Positions 10,169 through 18,370 of a stretch of DNA of 64,000 nucleotides are shown here, in pieces. How positions within the stretch are numbered: the stretch's first letter is position 1; every line of letters begins with the position of its first letter. Location of the stretch: assembly GCF_900142875.1 (NCBI RefSeq), contig NZ_FRCK01000003.1, forward strand, positions 1-64,000, written 5' to 3'. This DNA is from Paracoccus solventivorans (GTDB taxonomy: Bacteria; Pseudomonadota; Alphaproteobacteria; Rhodobacterales; Rhodobacteraceae). The translations under genes were made by a program, and so were the position numbers. The notes beneath the pieces are model-generated. The model saw only the letters and a list, made by a program, of their open reading frames with translations, did not search any database and had not been told where the DNA came from.

Positions 10169-10926
10169 CAAGCCGGCTGTCCGATCCGCTTGACCTGCTG
10201 CGCCGGCTCCCCACGCCCGAGCCGGACCCGGCGCGGATGCAGGCCACCATCGCCGCGGCGCAGGCGCGCCTTGCCGATCCTCCGCCCGCGCCGCCGCCGG
10301 CACCGCGCCGCCTTGGGTGGCGGCTCTGGCTGGCCCCCGCGGCAGGGGCGCTGGCGGCGCTGGCCGCGGTGGCGTTGCTGATGCCGCAGCCTGACGCGCC
10401 GCAGCTGGCCGACGGCGCCCCTTCGGCCGAGGGGCGCGGCCCCGCGCGCGAAACCGTCGAGGCGCCCGACCGGCTGGCCGAGGCGCCCCCGGTCTGGGAC
10501 GGCGCATCCGACCCTGCCGCGCCACCGGGCCGGGTTCTGGGAGCCCGCCCGCCGCAACCAGCGTCCCCGGCCGACCACGGGCCTTTGGCCGTCGCGCAGC
10601 GCCATGATTTCGAGGGGTTCCAGCTTGTCTTGCGCGAGGGCGGCGATGGCGTCACCCTGTCCTTCCAGCGCGACGGGGTCGAGCAGGCGTTCGACCGCCG
10701 CAGCCTCGATCCCGGCGTGGAGTTCGCATTGCTGGACGCCTTCCTGCTGGCGCCCCCGGACGGACCGGAGCTGCTGCTTCTGCAAAGCCGTCTCGGGGAT
10801 GCGACGAACTGGGACGTGTTCACGGTCCGCCCCGGCGGCATCCGGCTGTCAGCCGAACTGTCGCGGCGGGTCCATGACGCGCCCGACCGGGCTGCCGTGG
10901 CCGGCCGGCTGGCCGCCCCCGACTAA
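10165..10926 (+). CDS. Single-pass membrane protein, putative anti-sigma factor
   Basis: This gene encodes 253 residues starting at a GTG that overlaps the sigma stop (GTGA). About 50 cytoplasmic residues (LLRRLPTPEPDPARMQATIAA) precede one transmembrane helix (about 55-75), then a Pro/Ala-rich linker and a periplasmic domain rich in aspartate and phenylalanine. Topology, coupling and position all match an anti-sigma factor that holds the ECF factor at the membrane. No HxxxCxxC zinc-binding anti-sigma motif is present, so it would be a non-zinc type. The assignment rests on context more than on sequence similarity. Confidence 0.65.
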   Translation: MTSRLSDPLDLLRRLPTPEPDPARMQATIAAAQARLADPPPAPPPAPRRLGWRLWLAPAAGALAALAAVALLMPQPDAPQLADGAPSAEGRGPARETVEAPDRLAEAPPVWDGASDPAAPPGRVLGARPPQPASPADHGPLAVAQRHDFEGFQLVLREGGDGVTLSFQRDGVEQAFDRRSLDPGVEFALLDAFLLAPPDGPELLLLQSRLGDATNWDVFTVRPGGIRLSAELSRRVHDAPDRAAVAGRLAAPD

Positions 10927-10992
10927 GCGCCCAAGGTCCGGGCCGCACCCCGCGTCCCATGGGGGAACGATGATTTCGGGAAAGGAACCGCC

Positions 10993-11379
10993 ATGTTCCG
11001 CAGCATCCTTGCCGCCGCGCTGGTCCTGTCTGCCTCTGCCGTGCAGGCACTGTCGATCGAGCCCCTGCCGGTCCCGGCGGACGGCGAACAGTTCTGGGGC
11101 CTCGGCACCACGGGAATATATTGCGTCAAGGCACCCTGCCCGTGGCGCGGGGTGTTCCGCATCCACCCCGACGGCACCCGCGACCGCCCGCTGTCCGGCC
11201 ACGACCTGACCATGCCGCCCCCTCTGCGCGCCGGCGACGCCGACCGCGCCCGCATCGAGGATGCCTTTGCCCGCAGCGGCTGCGTGGTGGCCGAGGGGCA
11301 TTTCGACGGCGAGACGCTGGTGGTCCTGCGCATTGCCGGGGAATGCCGCCACTGGTTCCCCAAGCGGCCCGCGGAATGA
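10993..11379 (+). CDS. Small exported protein with YCVKAPC motif
   Basis: This gene encodes 128 residues with a short Sec signal peptide (MFRSILAAALVLSASAVQA). The mature part contains GIYCVKAPCPWRGVF, a C-X4-C loop, and two more cysteines (SGCVV and GECRHWF), giving two likely disulfides. A ribosome-binding stretch GGAAAGGAA precedes the ATG. The stop overlaps the next ATG (ATGA), so it heads a three-gene unit with two propeller-like proteins downstream of the ECF pair. The family is not recognised. Confidence 0.72.
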   Translation: MFRSILAAALVLSASAVQALSIEPLPVPADGEQFWGLGTTGIYCVKAPCPWRGVFRIHPDGTRDRPLSGHDLTMPPPLRAGDADRARIEDAFARSGCVVAEGHFDGETLVVLRIAGECRHWFPKRPAE

Positions 11380-12338
11380 AACGCGCGCTGCTGCTGGCCG
11401 TGCTGCTGCTGGGGGCCGCGGGCGCGGGTCTTGCCCTGTCCGGCTCCTGCGGGCGGGCCGGGCGGGTCATGGGGGAAAGCGGCTGTCTTGCAGCCTTTTC
11501 CCTGCGTGATCTGGTGGTGACGGGGGACACGCTGGCAACCGATGCGCAGGGCCGGCTGGTCGTCGGCGGCATCGACTATCGCCCCGGACGCCGCAACCGG
11601 CTGCAGGCGCAAATGGTCGTGGCCACGCTCGACCCCGCGACAGGGGCCGAGATCGCCCGCGCCGATCTGGGGACGCAGGGCCGCCCCGAGCAGTTGCGCC
11701 TGTCGCCCGACGGCACGGCCATGGCGATCAGCTGCAACGCGCTTTACACCTGCGACCTGCCGGGCGGCAGCCAGCCGCGCGAAACCCGCGTGATGCTGTT
11801 CGACCGCGACGGCGAACGGCACTGGTTCGCCGGGATCGAGCACCGCCACGCGCCCCCCGATGCCGATGGCCGGGCCTTTGATTTGGGGTTTTCGCCCTCC
11901 GGCAATGTGGTCTTTGCGCATGTCGCCTTCGACGCGGCCTCGGGTCAGGTAATCCTGACCCGGCAGCAGCCGCTGCCTGACCCAAACGCCCGCCTGCCCG
12001 CGGGCGCCGAGATCCGGCCGGGCGCCACGCGGCTGGCGCTGGACCTGCCCGATGACTTTATCCCCTTTCTGCGGCTGGACAGCGCCCGCTCGCCCGATGG
12101 GGACCGCATTGCCATCCTCGCGCGCCGCTTTTCCGGGCCGGGCAAGCTCCGGGCCGCGATTCGCATCCACGACATCGCCAGCGGACGGCTGCTGGCTGCG
12201 CATGACATCGCCCGCGAGCTTGCCCCGGCGATCCTGTGGCATCCGCAGCGCGATGCGGTGATCGTGGCGCTGGCCGGAAAGCCCGCGGCCGGAGCCGATA
12301 GTCAGCTGCGGCTTTACGCGGCGGGGGCAGGGGAATGA
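11376..12338 (+). CDS. Membrane-anchored beta-propeller-like protein (copy 1)
   Basis: This gene encodes 320 residues. An N-terminal hydrophobic helix (MKRALLLAVLLLGAAGAG) is followed by a CG-X9-SGCL disulfide-like loop. The remainder has repeated strand-turn units such as LVVGGIDYRPG, EQLRLSPDGTAMAIS and FDLGFSPSGNVVF, which resemble WD40/YVTN-type propeller blades (xLxLSPDGxxxx). It is translationally coupled to its neighbours on both sides (ATGA overlaps). The next gene is a diverged paralogue sharing the CG...SGCL start. A periplasmic binding or scaffolding role is a guess. Confidence 0.72.
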   Translation: MKRALLLAVLLLGAAGAGLALSGSCGRAGRVMGESGCLAAFSLRDLVVTGDTLATDAQGRLVVGGIDYRPGRRNRLQAQMVVATLDPATGAEIARADLGTQGRPEQLRLSPDGTAMAISCNALYTCDLPGGSQPRETRVMLFDRDGERHWFAGIEHRHAPPDADGRAFDLGFSPSGNVVFAHVAFDAASGQVILTRQQPLPDPNARLPAGAEIRPGATRLALDLPDDFIPFLRLDSARSPDGDRIAILARRFSGPGKLRAAIRIHDIASGRLLAAHDIARELAPAILWHPQRDAVIVALAGKPAAGADSQLRLYAAGAGE

Positions 12339-13210
12339 GGCGGGGTCGGCTGATCGCCGCGGCGGTGGCCGCGCTGGCGCTGGTCGGGGCGGGGGGATTG
12401 GCGGCGTGGCACGGGTCGCGGACCTGCGGCTGGATCGACCGTGCGCTGGGGCGCTCGGGCTGCCTTGGCACCGTGGGGTTCGAGGGCGTGGCGCCATCGC
12501 GCAACAGCATTGCGCAAGCCTTGGGCGACGGTCGCGTGGTGATGGCGGTCGAGATGCGCACCCCCGATGGCTGGCGCCCGGGGCTGCTGGTCTTTGACCC
12601 CGGAACCGGCGCGGAAGGCGGGCGTTATCCGCTGCCGCTGCGCGGCGGGGTCGCGCGGCTGTTCCTGTCGCCTGATGGCACCCGCCTGCTGATCGCCTGC
12701 GGCGTGATCCGGCAATCCTGCACGGAATCGGGCGGCGATGCGGTCGTCACCCAGCGTGACGACCTGCGCGTGTTCGCCGATGTCCCGGTGGAGGGCCGCT
12801 CTCTGACCGCCTATCCCGGCACGCTCACGCCGCCCGAGGGATACGGTTTCGAGGCCGTCTTTGCTGCGCGAGGGAGCCGCATCCTGACCGGCGGCAGCAC
12901 GAGGCCGCTGGTCCTGCTGGACGCCGACGGCAGCCGGATCGCGGAACTGGCCAGGCGCGATATGTCCGCCTTTCCAGCGGCGGTCTCGGCCAGCGGCATC
13001 ATCGCGCGGGGGGAGCCCGGCGCCTCGGAGCGGGGCGGCGACCGCCTGCGGTTCTGGGATGTCCAGGGCGGGGCCGAACTGGGCCAGATCGAGGGCGGCG
13101 CCGGCTGGCAGCTGCGCGCCCCGCCCTTCTGGTCGGAGGACGGCGCGTCGCTGTTCGTCCCCCGCAGCCAGCGCGGCGCGATGCTGCTGGACCGGTTCCG
13201 CGCGCCCTGA
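12335..13210 (+). CDS. Membrane-anchored beta-propeller-like protein (copy 2)
   Basis: This gene encodes 291 residues and is paralogous to the preceding gene. It has an N-terminal hydrophobic anchor (LIAAAVAALALVGAGGLAAW), then TCGWIDRALGRSGCLG matching the CG-X9-SGCL loop of its neighbour, then blade-like repeats (ARLFLSPDGTRLLIACG, RLRFWDVQGGAELG). It contains two or more further cysteines in ACGVIRQSC. The ATGA overlap shows co-translation. It is the last gene of the ECF unit and its stop faces the stop of the 527-residue exported protein gene 27 bp away. Confidence 0.72.
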   Translation: MRRGRLIAAAVAALALVGAGGLAAWHGSRTCGWIDRALGRSGCLGTVGFEGVAPSRNSIAQALGDGRVVMAVEMRTPDGWRPGLLVFDPGTGAEGGRYPLPLRGGVARLFLSPDGTRLLIACGVIRQSCTESGGDAVVTQRDDLRVFADVPVEGRSLTAYPGTLTPPEGYGFEAVFAARGSRILTGGSTRPLVLLDADGSRIAELARRDMSAFPAAVSASGIIARGEPGASERGGDRLRFWDVQGGAELGQIEGGAGWQLRAPPFWSEDGASLFVPRSQRGAMLLDRFRAP

Positions 13211-13237
13211 GCGCCCCGCCGCCGATTGCCCGCCGGG

Positions 13238-14821
13238 CTATTTGTCGTCGCGCCAATAGACGCGGCCGTCGATGATCAGGTCGTCGGGCGCGGCGGGGTC
13301 GCCGTTCTCCAGCCGGGCCGCGAAATGGCGCTCTTCGCCCTTGGGGCCGGTCAGGATCAGCGCGTAGCCCTGGAAGCGATAGGCGGAGCGGGTCTGTTGC
13401 TCGGGGGTCAGGGACGAGGTGATGAAGCTGGTCCCGACCCGGCCGCCGACGAAACTGTCGCTGCTGTGCAGCAGGGTGCCATCTGCGGCAAAGTCGAAGC
13501 TGCGGTCGCGCCGAAGCCCGCCAATGGCAATGTCGGTCATCGCCCAGCGGCCGGAAATGGTCCCGCCTTCGGGCATCGGCAGCAGTCGTTCCGCGCCTGC
13601 CAGCTCCAGCGTCGTGCCGTCCGCCGCGGTCAGCACCACATCCTTGCCGTGCTCGGCCCAGGTGAACCAGCGTCCGGGTTCGCGCGCCCGCGACATGTCC
13701 AGCGCCAGATCGCCGAAGGGAACCGGCCAGTCGTGGCGCATGGCGGTGCCGTCGCGCAGCAGCACCCAGATATCCTCTTGCCGGTCCAGATAGCCGTTGC
13801 CCGCACCGTCCAGCCGGGTCGAGAACTCGGCGGTGTAAAGCACCCGGTCGACATCGGCGGACCCGATCCGCGGTCCCGGTGCGGCCAGCAGCTCGGCCAG
13901 CTCGGGCGGGCGCGGTTCCAACTCCACCGGGCCGGCGTCGGCCAGCGGCAGGCCCGCCGCGGCCGCGTCGAGGATGCGGCAGTCGCGCAAGCTGATCATG
14001 CCGCCGGGGGCGTCGTCGCGGACCCAGTAGACCTTGCCGGTCAGCACCGCTGTGCTGTCCACGAGCTCAGCCATCCGCTGCTGGCCGTCCTTGTCGGCAA
14101 AGCGGCGGCAACTGGCGGCAAAGCTGGATTGCCGGTCGCCGCGCCATTCGCGCAACTCGCTGTCCGAGATCACGCGGCCACGGAACGCCAGCCGCCCCTG
14201 TGGTTCGAGCAGCGCCAGCAGATGCTCCTCGCGCGCCTCGCGCAGGGCGCGGTCGGACTGCGCGCCGGGGGCCGAGGCAATTTCCGCCATCGCGGCGCTG
14301 GCCCAGGCCGAGAATTGCGCCAGCGGCTGGACCGCCGCGGCCAGCCCCGGTTCGATCCGGGGCGGCATGGGGTCGGCGGGGCGGACGCCCAGTTCGCGGG
14401 CGATCCGCCGGGTTTCACGCAGGGCCGGGCGCAGCGCGAATTCGTCGGATTTCAGCCGTTCGGGCAGGCCGGCGCAAAGCTGCGGCTTGACGGCGATCTG
14501 CTGCGCCACGGCCGCGTCGATCTGGGCAAGGGCGGCGTCGGTCTGTTCCGCCAGCCCCGGCGCCGCGTCCTTGAGCGCGGCCGTGAGCGCGTCATAGCCT
14601 GCCGCGTCGTTGCGATGCGACCAGCCGGCCAGCGCATCCCGCAGCGCCACCCGGTCTGCATCGGGACGCCCCGCGCAATGCCGCGCATGGGCGCGGGCGC
14701 TTTCGGCGCGGCTGAACAGATCGGTGACGGAATCACTCAGTTCGGCCAGCGGGTCGGCATGGGCGGCGCCGGCCAGCCCCAGGGCAGCCAGCACGCAGAA
14801 CAGGTGGGGGGCAGTGCGCAT
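13238..14821 (-). CDS. Exported protein of unknown function (527 aa)
   Basis: The product opens with a signal peptide (MRTAPHLFCVLAALGLAGAAHA). The first half is helical with a cysteine pair (RHCAG, QLCAG). The second half is beta-rich, with repeats such as KVYWVRDDAPGG and RVYWRDDK and an EF-hand-like loop DGAGNGYLDRQE in which position 3 of the calcium loop is Ala. The family is not recognised. It is the last gene of a leftward five-gene unit (17262 to 13238), every member of which has an export signal. Calcium binding is only a possibility. Confidence 0.75.
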   Translation of the reverse strand: MRTAPHLFCVLAALGLAGAAHADPLAELSDSVTDLFSRAESARAHARHCAGRPDADRVALRDALAGWSHRNDAAGYDALTAALKDAAPGLAEQTDAALAQIDAAVAQQIAVKPQLCAGLPERLKSDEFALRPALRETRRIARELGVRPADPMPPRIEPGLAAAVQPLAQFSAWASAAMAEIASAPGAQSDRALREAREEHLLALLEPQGRLAFRGRVISDSELREWRGDRQSSFAASCRRFADKDGQQRMAELVDSTAVLTGKVYWVRDDAPGGMISLRDCRILDAAAAGLPLADAGPVELEPRPPELAELLAAPGPRIGSADVDRVLYTAEFSTRLDGAGNGYLDRQEDIWVLLRDGTAMRHDWPVPFGDLALDMSRAREPGRWFTWAEHGKDVVLTAADGTTLELAGAERLLPMPEGGTISGRWAMTDIAIGGLRRDRSFDFAADGTLLHSSDSFVGGRVGTSFITSSLTPEQQTRSAYRFQGYALILTGPKGEERHFAARLENGDPAAPDDLIIDGRVYWRDDK

Positions 14822-14845
14822 CCGCCGCTCCTGCGTTTCGTCGGG

Positions 14846-15256
14846 CTATTGCCCGGAATATTTCGCCCGCATCTTGCGGCCGGTCTCGATGCCCAGCCGC
14901 CGCGACTCTTCGGCCAGCCAGCGGTCGGCCGAAGCCTTGCCGTCGCGCTCGACCCGCATCCGGTAGCGGGGGGCAAGCTGGCGCTTGTGCTCTTCCATGA
15001 TCCTTGCGCCCTCGGCCCGGGCGCGGGCTTCGGCCTGGGGGGACATCTTGCCGGACTTGGGCTTGGATGCAGGGGACTTTCCGGCTCTGCCCGGGCTGGC
15101 GTTCTGTTGCTGGTGCAGCCTCAAGTTGTGTTCCCGCATCGTGTCGAGGTGGATGCCCAGATAATCCTGCGCCGCTGCCGGGCCGGCGGCCGCCATGGCG
15201 CCCAGCAGGATTAGGGCGAAACGGGATTTTCCAGTCTTGTTCCCCAGTAACGTCAT
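14846..15256 (-). CDS. Small exported basic protein
   Basis: This gene encodes 136 residues. I chose the start at 15256 because it precedes a signal peptide (FALILLGAMAAAGPAAAQ) and has AAAGG upstream. The mature part is charged and helical, with a Lys/Pro/Ser-rich linker and a basic C-terminus (RYRMRVERDGKAS, GRKMRAKYSGQ). It contains no cysteine. It lies 24 bp upstream of the 527-residue exported protein gene on the same strand. The function is unknown. Confidence 0.68.
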   Translation of the reverse strand: MTLLGNKTGKSRFALILLGAMAAAGPAAAQDYLGIHLDTMREHNLRLHQQQNASPGRAGKSPASKPKSGKMSPQAEARARAEGARIMEEHKRQLAPRYRMRVERDGKASADRWLAEESRRLGIETGRKMRAKYSGQ

Positions 15257-15354
15257 AAGCAGGGACCTTTCATTGAGCGCCGCAAGCAGGCGGGTTGGAA
15301 CATGCGTCGATACCGGTGCCGGAGCAGCTGCAGGGCGAGGGGCGGCGTGCATCC

Positions 15355-15954
15355 TCAGCCCCCCGGTTGCGGCAGAGGTGCCTCGGCCAGCGCCCTGATC
15401 TGCGTCGGGCGCAGCGTGGACAACCCCTGCAGGAAGGTCTTGGCGGCCTCGTTTCCATAAGCCCGGTGGCTGACGCCGAACAGCATCACCCCGGGCCCGC
15501 CCGCGGCCTCGGCCAGCGGCGCATAGCGATAGGCGTTCCATTCGACGATATATTCGCCCGCCTCGTCCTTGCTGCTGACGATGAAATCCAGCAACGCCTC
15601 GCCCGTGGCCTCGTTCTGGACGATATCCATGTTGACCAGCGGGTCCGTGGCCTTGCGTTGGGTCAGTATCTCTGCCTGCGCCCGCACCGCATCCATCACC
15701 CCGATGTCGCCCGCCACCGTTTCCACCAGCAGCATCCGGTTGTAGCTGTCCGGGGTTTCGCCCGGCGGCAGGTATTCCTGCTTGGTATGGTTTTCCGCCG
15801 GGCGCGCGGACCAGGCCAGCGCATAGCTGTCGCCGGCCAGCGCGATCGGACCGGGCAGGCCCAGATGATCGGTCGTCTGCGCCTGCACGGGCGCCAGCCA
15901 GAGCGCGGCGGCAAGCGCGGGGACAAGGCGTCGCAGCGGTGCGGAAATGGTCAT
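15355..15954 (-). CDS. Exported protein of unknown function (199 aa)
   Basis: The start at 15954 has AAGGAGGAA upstream and a signal peptide (LRRLVPALAAALWLAPVQAQ). The mature part has alternating beta strands and helices, including DFIVSSKDEAGEYIVEWNAYRYAPL and ends Pro-rich. It resembles small periplasmic proteins that are widespread but uncharacterised; I cannot name the family. It follows the 173-residue exported protein gene by 26 bp, so the two are probably co-transcribed. Confidence 0.72.
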   Translation of the reverse strand: MTISAPLRRLVPALAAALWLAPVQAQTTDHLGLPGPIALAGDSYALAWSARPAENHTKQEYLPPGETPDSYNRMLLVETVAGDIGVMDAVRAQAEILTQRKATDPLVNMDIVQNEATGEALLDFIVSSKDEAGEYIVEWNAYRYAPLAEAAGGPGVMLFGVSHRAYGNEAAKTFLQGLSTLRPTQIRALAEAPLPQPGG

Positions 15955-15980
15955 GGGAAGGTTCCTCCTTGCAGCGTCGA

Positions 15981-16502
15981 TCAGCGGTTTTCCAGCCCGT
16001 TGTCGGTGCGTTCGCGGCGGATCTCGTCGCGACTGGCGTCGACCTTGGAGATCAGCCGCTCCAGCCCGCCCCGCACCTGCGCCAGCTCGGCCGCGTGCCC
16101 GGTCTTGGAGGTGACGTGGTTGTCGGTCGCCGCGTCCCAGTCCAGCGCCCAGCGCATCGCCGCGATCCATTCGTCGGGGTCGCCGGCGATATATTCGTTC
16201 ACCGGCCGGCCCACCTGTTCCGTCAGCGCCGAAAACAGGATGCGGTCGCTGGCGCCGGCATCCGGCACGGACAGCATGAAGCGATAGCGCAGCTGGCCGG
16301 CATACATCCAGTTCGCCGCCTCTTGCCCCTTGCCCTCGGCCAGCAGCCGGCTGGCGAGCACGTAAAGCGCCGAGGGATGCAGCGATCCCGCCTGCACGAC
16401 GATCTGCGCCGAGGACATGGTGTCGAGGTTCTCGGCGGCACGTGCGTGGCCGGGGAGCAGCAAGGCGGAAGAGAGCAGCAGCGCGGCAAGCAGGCGTTTC
16501 AT
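15981..16502 (-). CDS. Exported helical protein of unknown function (173 aa)
   Basis: I chose the start at 16502, preceded by a GGAG stretch, because the product then begins with a compact signal peptide (MKRLLAALLLSSALLLPGHARA). The mature sequence is helical and resembles a small TPR/Sel1-like repeat region (ALYVLASRLLAEGKGQEAANWMYAGQLRY), which suggests a protein-binding scaffold. It has no cysteine. It is the second gene of the leftward exported-protein unit. Confidence 0.72.
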   Translation of the reverse strand: MKRLLAALLLSSALLLPGHARAAENLDTMSSAQIVVQAGSLHPSALYVLASRLLAEGKGQEAANWMYAGQLRYRFMLSVPDAGASDRILFSALTEQVGRPVNEYIAGDPDEWIAAMRWALDWDAATDNHVTSKTGHAAELAQVRGGLERLISKVDASRDEIRRERTDNGLENR

Positions 16503-16563
16503 CGGGTGAACTCCATCCTCTTTGCCCATGTGACGCCATCAGAGCGCAGAAGCTTGGCGATGT

Positions 16564-17262
16564 TCAATCGTCGGTGCTTCTTTTGGGCACGCAGTGGGGC
16601 TCGCGGCTCAGGCTGAGGCCACCGCCCCAATTCCAGCGGTTGACGAGCCGCCACTCGATCCGCTCGCACCCGCCACCGCCCTCGGCGGCCGATGAGGTCT
16701 CGGCCCTGGGTAATGTCTCGTCTTGCCGCGGTTCGGGGCCGGGTTCGGACGAGGGCAGGCTGACGTCGAACAGGAAGACCGTGATCATTTCCGCATCCGG
16801 CGCGGTGCCGGGGTTCTCGGTGGGGATGCGGCGCAGGGTGAGCTTGCCCATCTCGGGGCCGATCTGACCGGTCAGGACCATGTGGAAACCATCCAGCTCG
16901 GTCACGGACAGGACGCGGCCTGCCGCGGTGATCTCGGTCGGCCCGGTCTCCGACAGGCTGCGCCACGCCCCCTCCTGATCCGGGGCAAGCGTCACGCTCA
17001 GATCGAGACTGCCGCCGTCGTCGAGCGCCGCCGTGGTGCTGAACAGGATCCGACCCTTGCCCGACGCTGAAAACCGCACCTCGGCGTCGCCCCGGACACG
17101 GTGCATGCGATGGCCACCATCCACCGGGAAGGCCTCGACCGTCATGCGCCCGGTATACGGCTCTCCGACCGCGGCGGGAAACGACATGGTTTCGGCAAGG
17201 ATAGGCGCAACGGCGAACAATCCCGCCAGCAGCGCGACGGCCGAAAGATGGAATTGTCTCAT
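16564..17262 (-). CDS. Exported protein of unknown function (232 aa)
   Basis: This product has a signal peptide (MRQFHLSAVALLAGLFAVAPILAE), a beta-rich domain (about 25-165, including RMTVEAFPVDGGHRMHRV and AEVRFSASGKGRILF), then a low-complexity Glu/Pro/Ser linker and a C-terminal piece with two cysteines. I do not recognise a family. It is the first gene of the leftward unit of five exported proteins. Its promoter must lie in the 350-bp gap shared with the divergent GntR gene. Confidence 0.72.
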   Translation of the reverse strand: MRQFHLSAVALLAGLFAVAPILAETMSFPAAVGEPYTGRMTVEAFPVDGGHRMHRVRGDAEVRFSASGKGRILFSTTAALDDGGSLDLSVTLAPDQEGAWRSLSETGPTEITAAGRVLSVTELDGFHMVLTGQIGPEMGKLTLRRIPTENPGTAPDAEMITVFLFDVSLPSSEPGPEPRQDETLPRAETSSAAEGGGGCERIEWRLVNRWNWGGGLSLSREPHCVPKRSTDD

Positions 17263-17614
17263 CGCGTCCGTCCTTCACCAAAAGCGGGGGCTCCAATCTC
17301 AAGACGTGGCGAGTGCTGCTGACCTTGGTCCGTGTCCTGTCAGGGCGTCCCGGCATCTCCATATCCGGTGCCGAGACACTTGAACGAACTCGCAACCCTT
17401 GCATGCGTTGCCTGCTGCTGAACTCGGTCTTCAGTCATTCACGTCCTCTGCCGTGGGCCGCGTTGGCGGTGGCGTGGCAGATAGCTCAGCGGACAGAAAT
17501 CTGCTGCTGGCCAGCGGGCAAGCCCAGGGTGCCCCGGACCCGTCTATTTCTCTATTCATCTGACCTTTTATGTTTCTAACCTCCCTGCTAGCCTGCCGGG
17601 AAAGGAGCGCCCCC
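17263..17614. promoter_or_regulatory. Divergent intergenic region, exported-protein unit / gntR
   Basis: About 350 bases separate two divergently transcribed units. The part nearest gntR (about 17545-17580) is the most A+T-rich (TATTTCTCTATTCATCTGACC, split here for reading as TATTTCTCTATTC and ATCTGACC) and probably holds the gntR-acuI promoter. I see no clear palindromic GntR operator and no gene. Confidence 0.4.
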
Positions 17615-18370
17615 ATGGCCTTGCAATATGACGAGATCGTGCGCGGCGGCCTGGCCCGGCAGGTGGCCGATCTGATCCGCACCGCCATCCTCGAAGGACG
17701 GCTGGCCGTGGACGAGCGCCTGCCGACCGAGGAAGAGCTGGCCCGTCGCTTCGGCATCTCGCGCCCCACGGTGCGCGAGGCGCTGAAGGTGCTGGCGGCG
17801 CAGAACCTGATCCGTTCGCGCCGCGGACCCTCGGGCGGGACCTTCGTCAACCGCCCCGACGTGGGGGCCGCCGCGCGCAGCATCACCGACACCGCGACGC
17901 TGCTGGTCGGCATGGGCTGTTTCGGCATCGACGAGATCGTGACCGCGCGGATGCAGACCGAGGCACTGTGCTGCCGCCTGGCCGCGCAGAACCGCAGCGA
18001 TGCCGACCTGACGGCCATGGCGGCCGAGATCGCCCTGCAACAGGACGAAGCGCTGTCGGACGAGGATTTCTGCGCCTCGGACGTGCGCTTCCACCGCGCG
18101 GTGGTGCAGGCCACCGGCAACGGCCCCTTGCAGCTGATGATGCACGCGATGCTCGAAAGCTTCATCCCGATCACCAACATGCTGATCTATCGCGAGCACG
18201 AACGTCGCCGCACGGTGGCGGCGCACCAGCGCATCCACGCAGCCATCGCCGCGCGTCAGGGCGAGGCGGCGGCGCGGCTGATGCAGGATCACGTCGAGGA
18301 TATGCGGGCGGCGCTGGACCAGGCGCTGGCCCGCCGCAACGCCCGTAAACCCCAAGGAGGAGCCCCATGA
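17615..18370 (+). CDS. GntR-family regulator (FadR/FCD subfamily)
   Basis: This gene encodes 251 residues from the ATG at 17615, which has AAAGGAG at good spacing; an upstream in-frame ATG at 17570 has none. The N-terminal winged helix (LARQVADLIRTAILEGRL, LARRFGISRPTVREALKVL) is a textbook GntR DNA-binding domain. The C-terminal FCD helical ligand domain has the expected metal or ligand residues (DVRFHRAVVQATGN, H in AAHQRIHAAI). The stop overlaps the start of acuI (ATGA), so it very likely controls its own operon, with an acyl- or acrylate-related effector as the natural guess. Confidence 0.9.
   Translation: MALQYDEIVRGGLARQVADLIRTAILEGRLAVDERLPTEEELARRFGISRPTVREALKVLAAQNLIRSRRGPSGGTFVNRPDVGAAARSITDTATLLVGMGCFGIDEIVTARMQTEALCCRLAAQNRSDADLTAMAAEIALQQDEALSDEDFCASDVRFHRAVVQATGNGPLQLMMHAMLESFIPITNMLIYREHERRRTVAAHQRIHAAIAARQGEAAARLMQDHVEDMRAALDQALARRNARKPQGGAP

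Noticed and set aside
13226..15214. Plus-strand open frame of 662 codons
   Set aside because: It is antisense to two genes with clear signal peptides and ribosome-binding sites; its translation is Arg/Gly/Gln-rich and shows no domain. Long antisense frames are expected in G+C-rich DNA.
17470..17530. tRNA-like stretch (GGCAGATAGCTCAGCGGAC)
   Set aside because: It resembles a D-arm box but no matching acceptor, anticodon or T arm can be folded around it.
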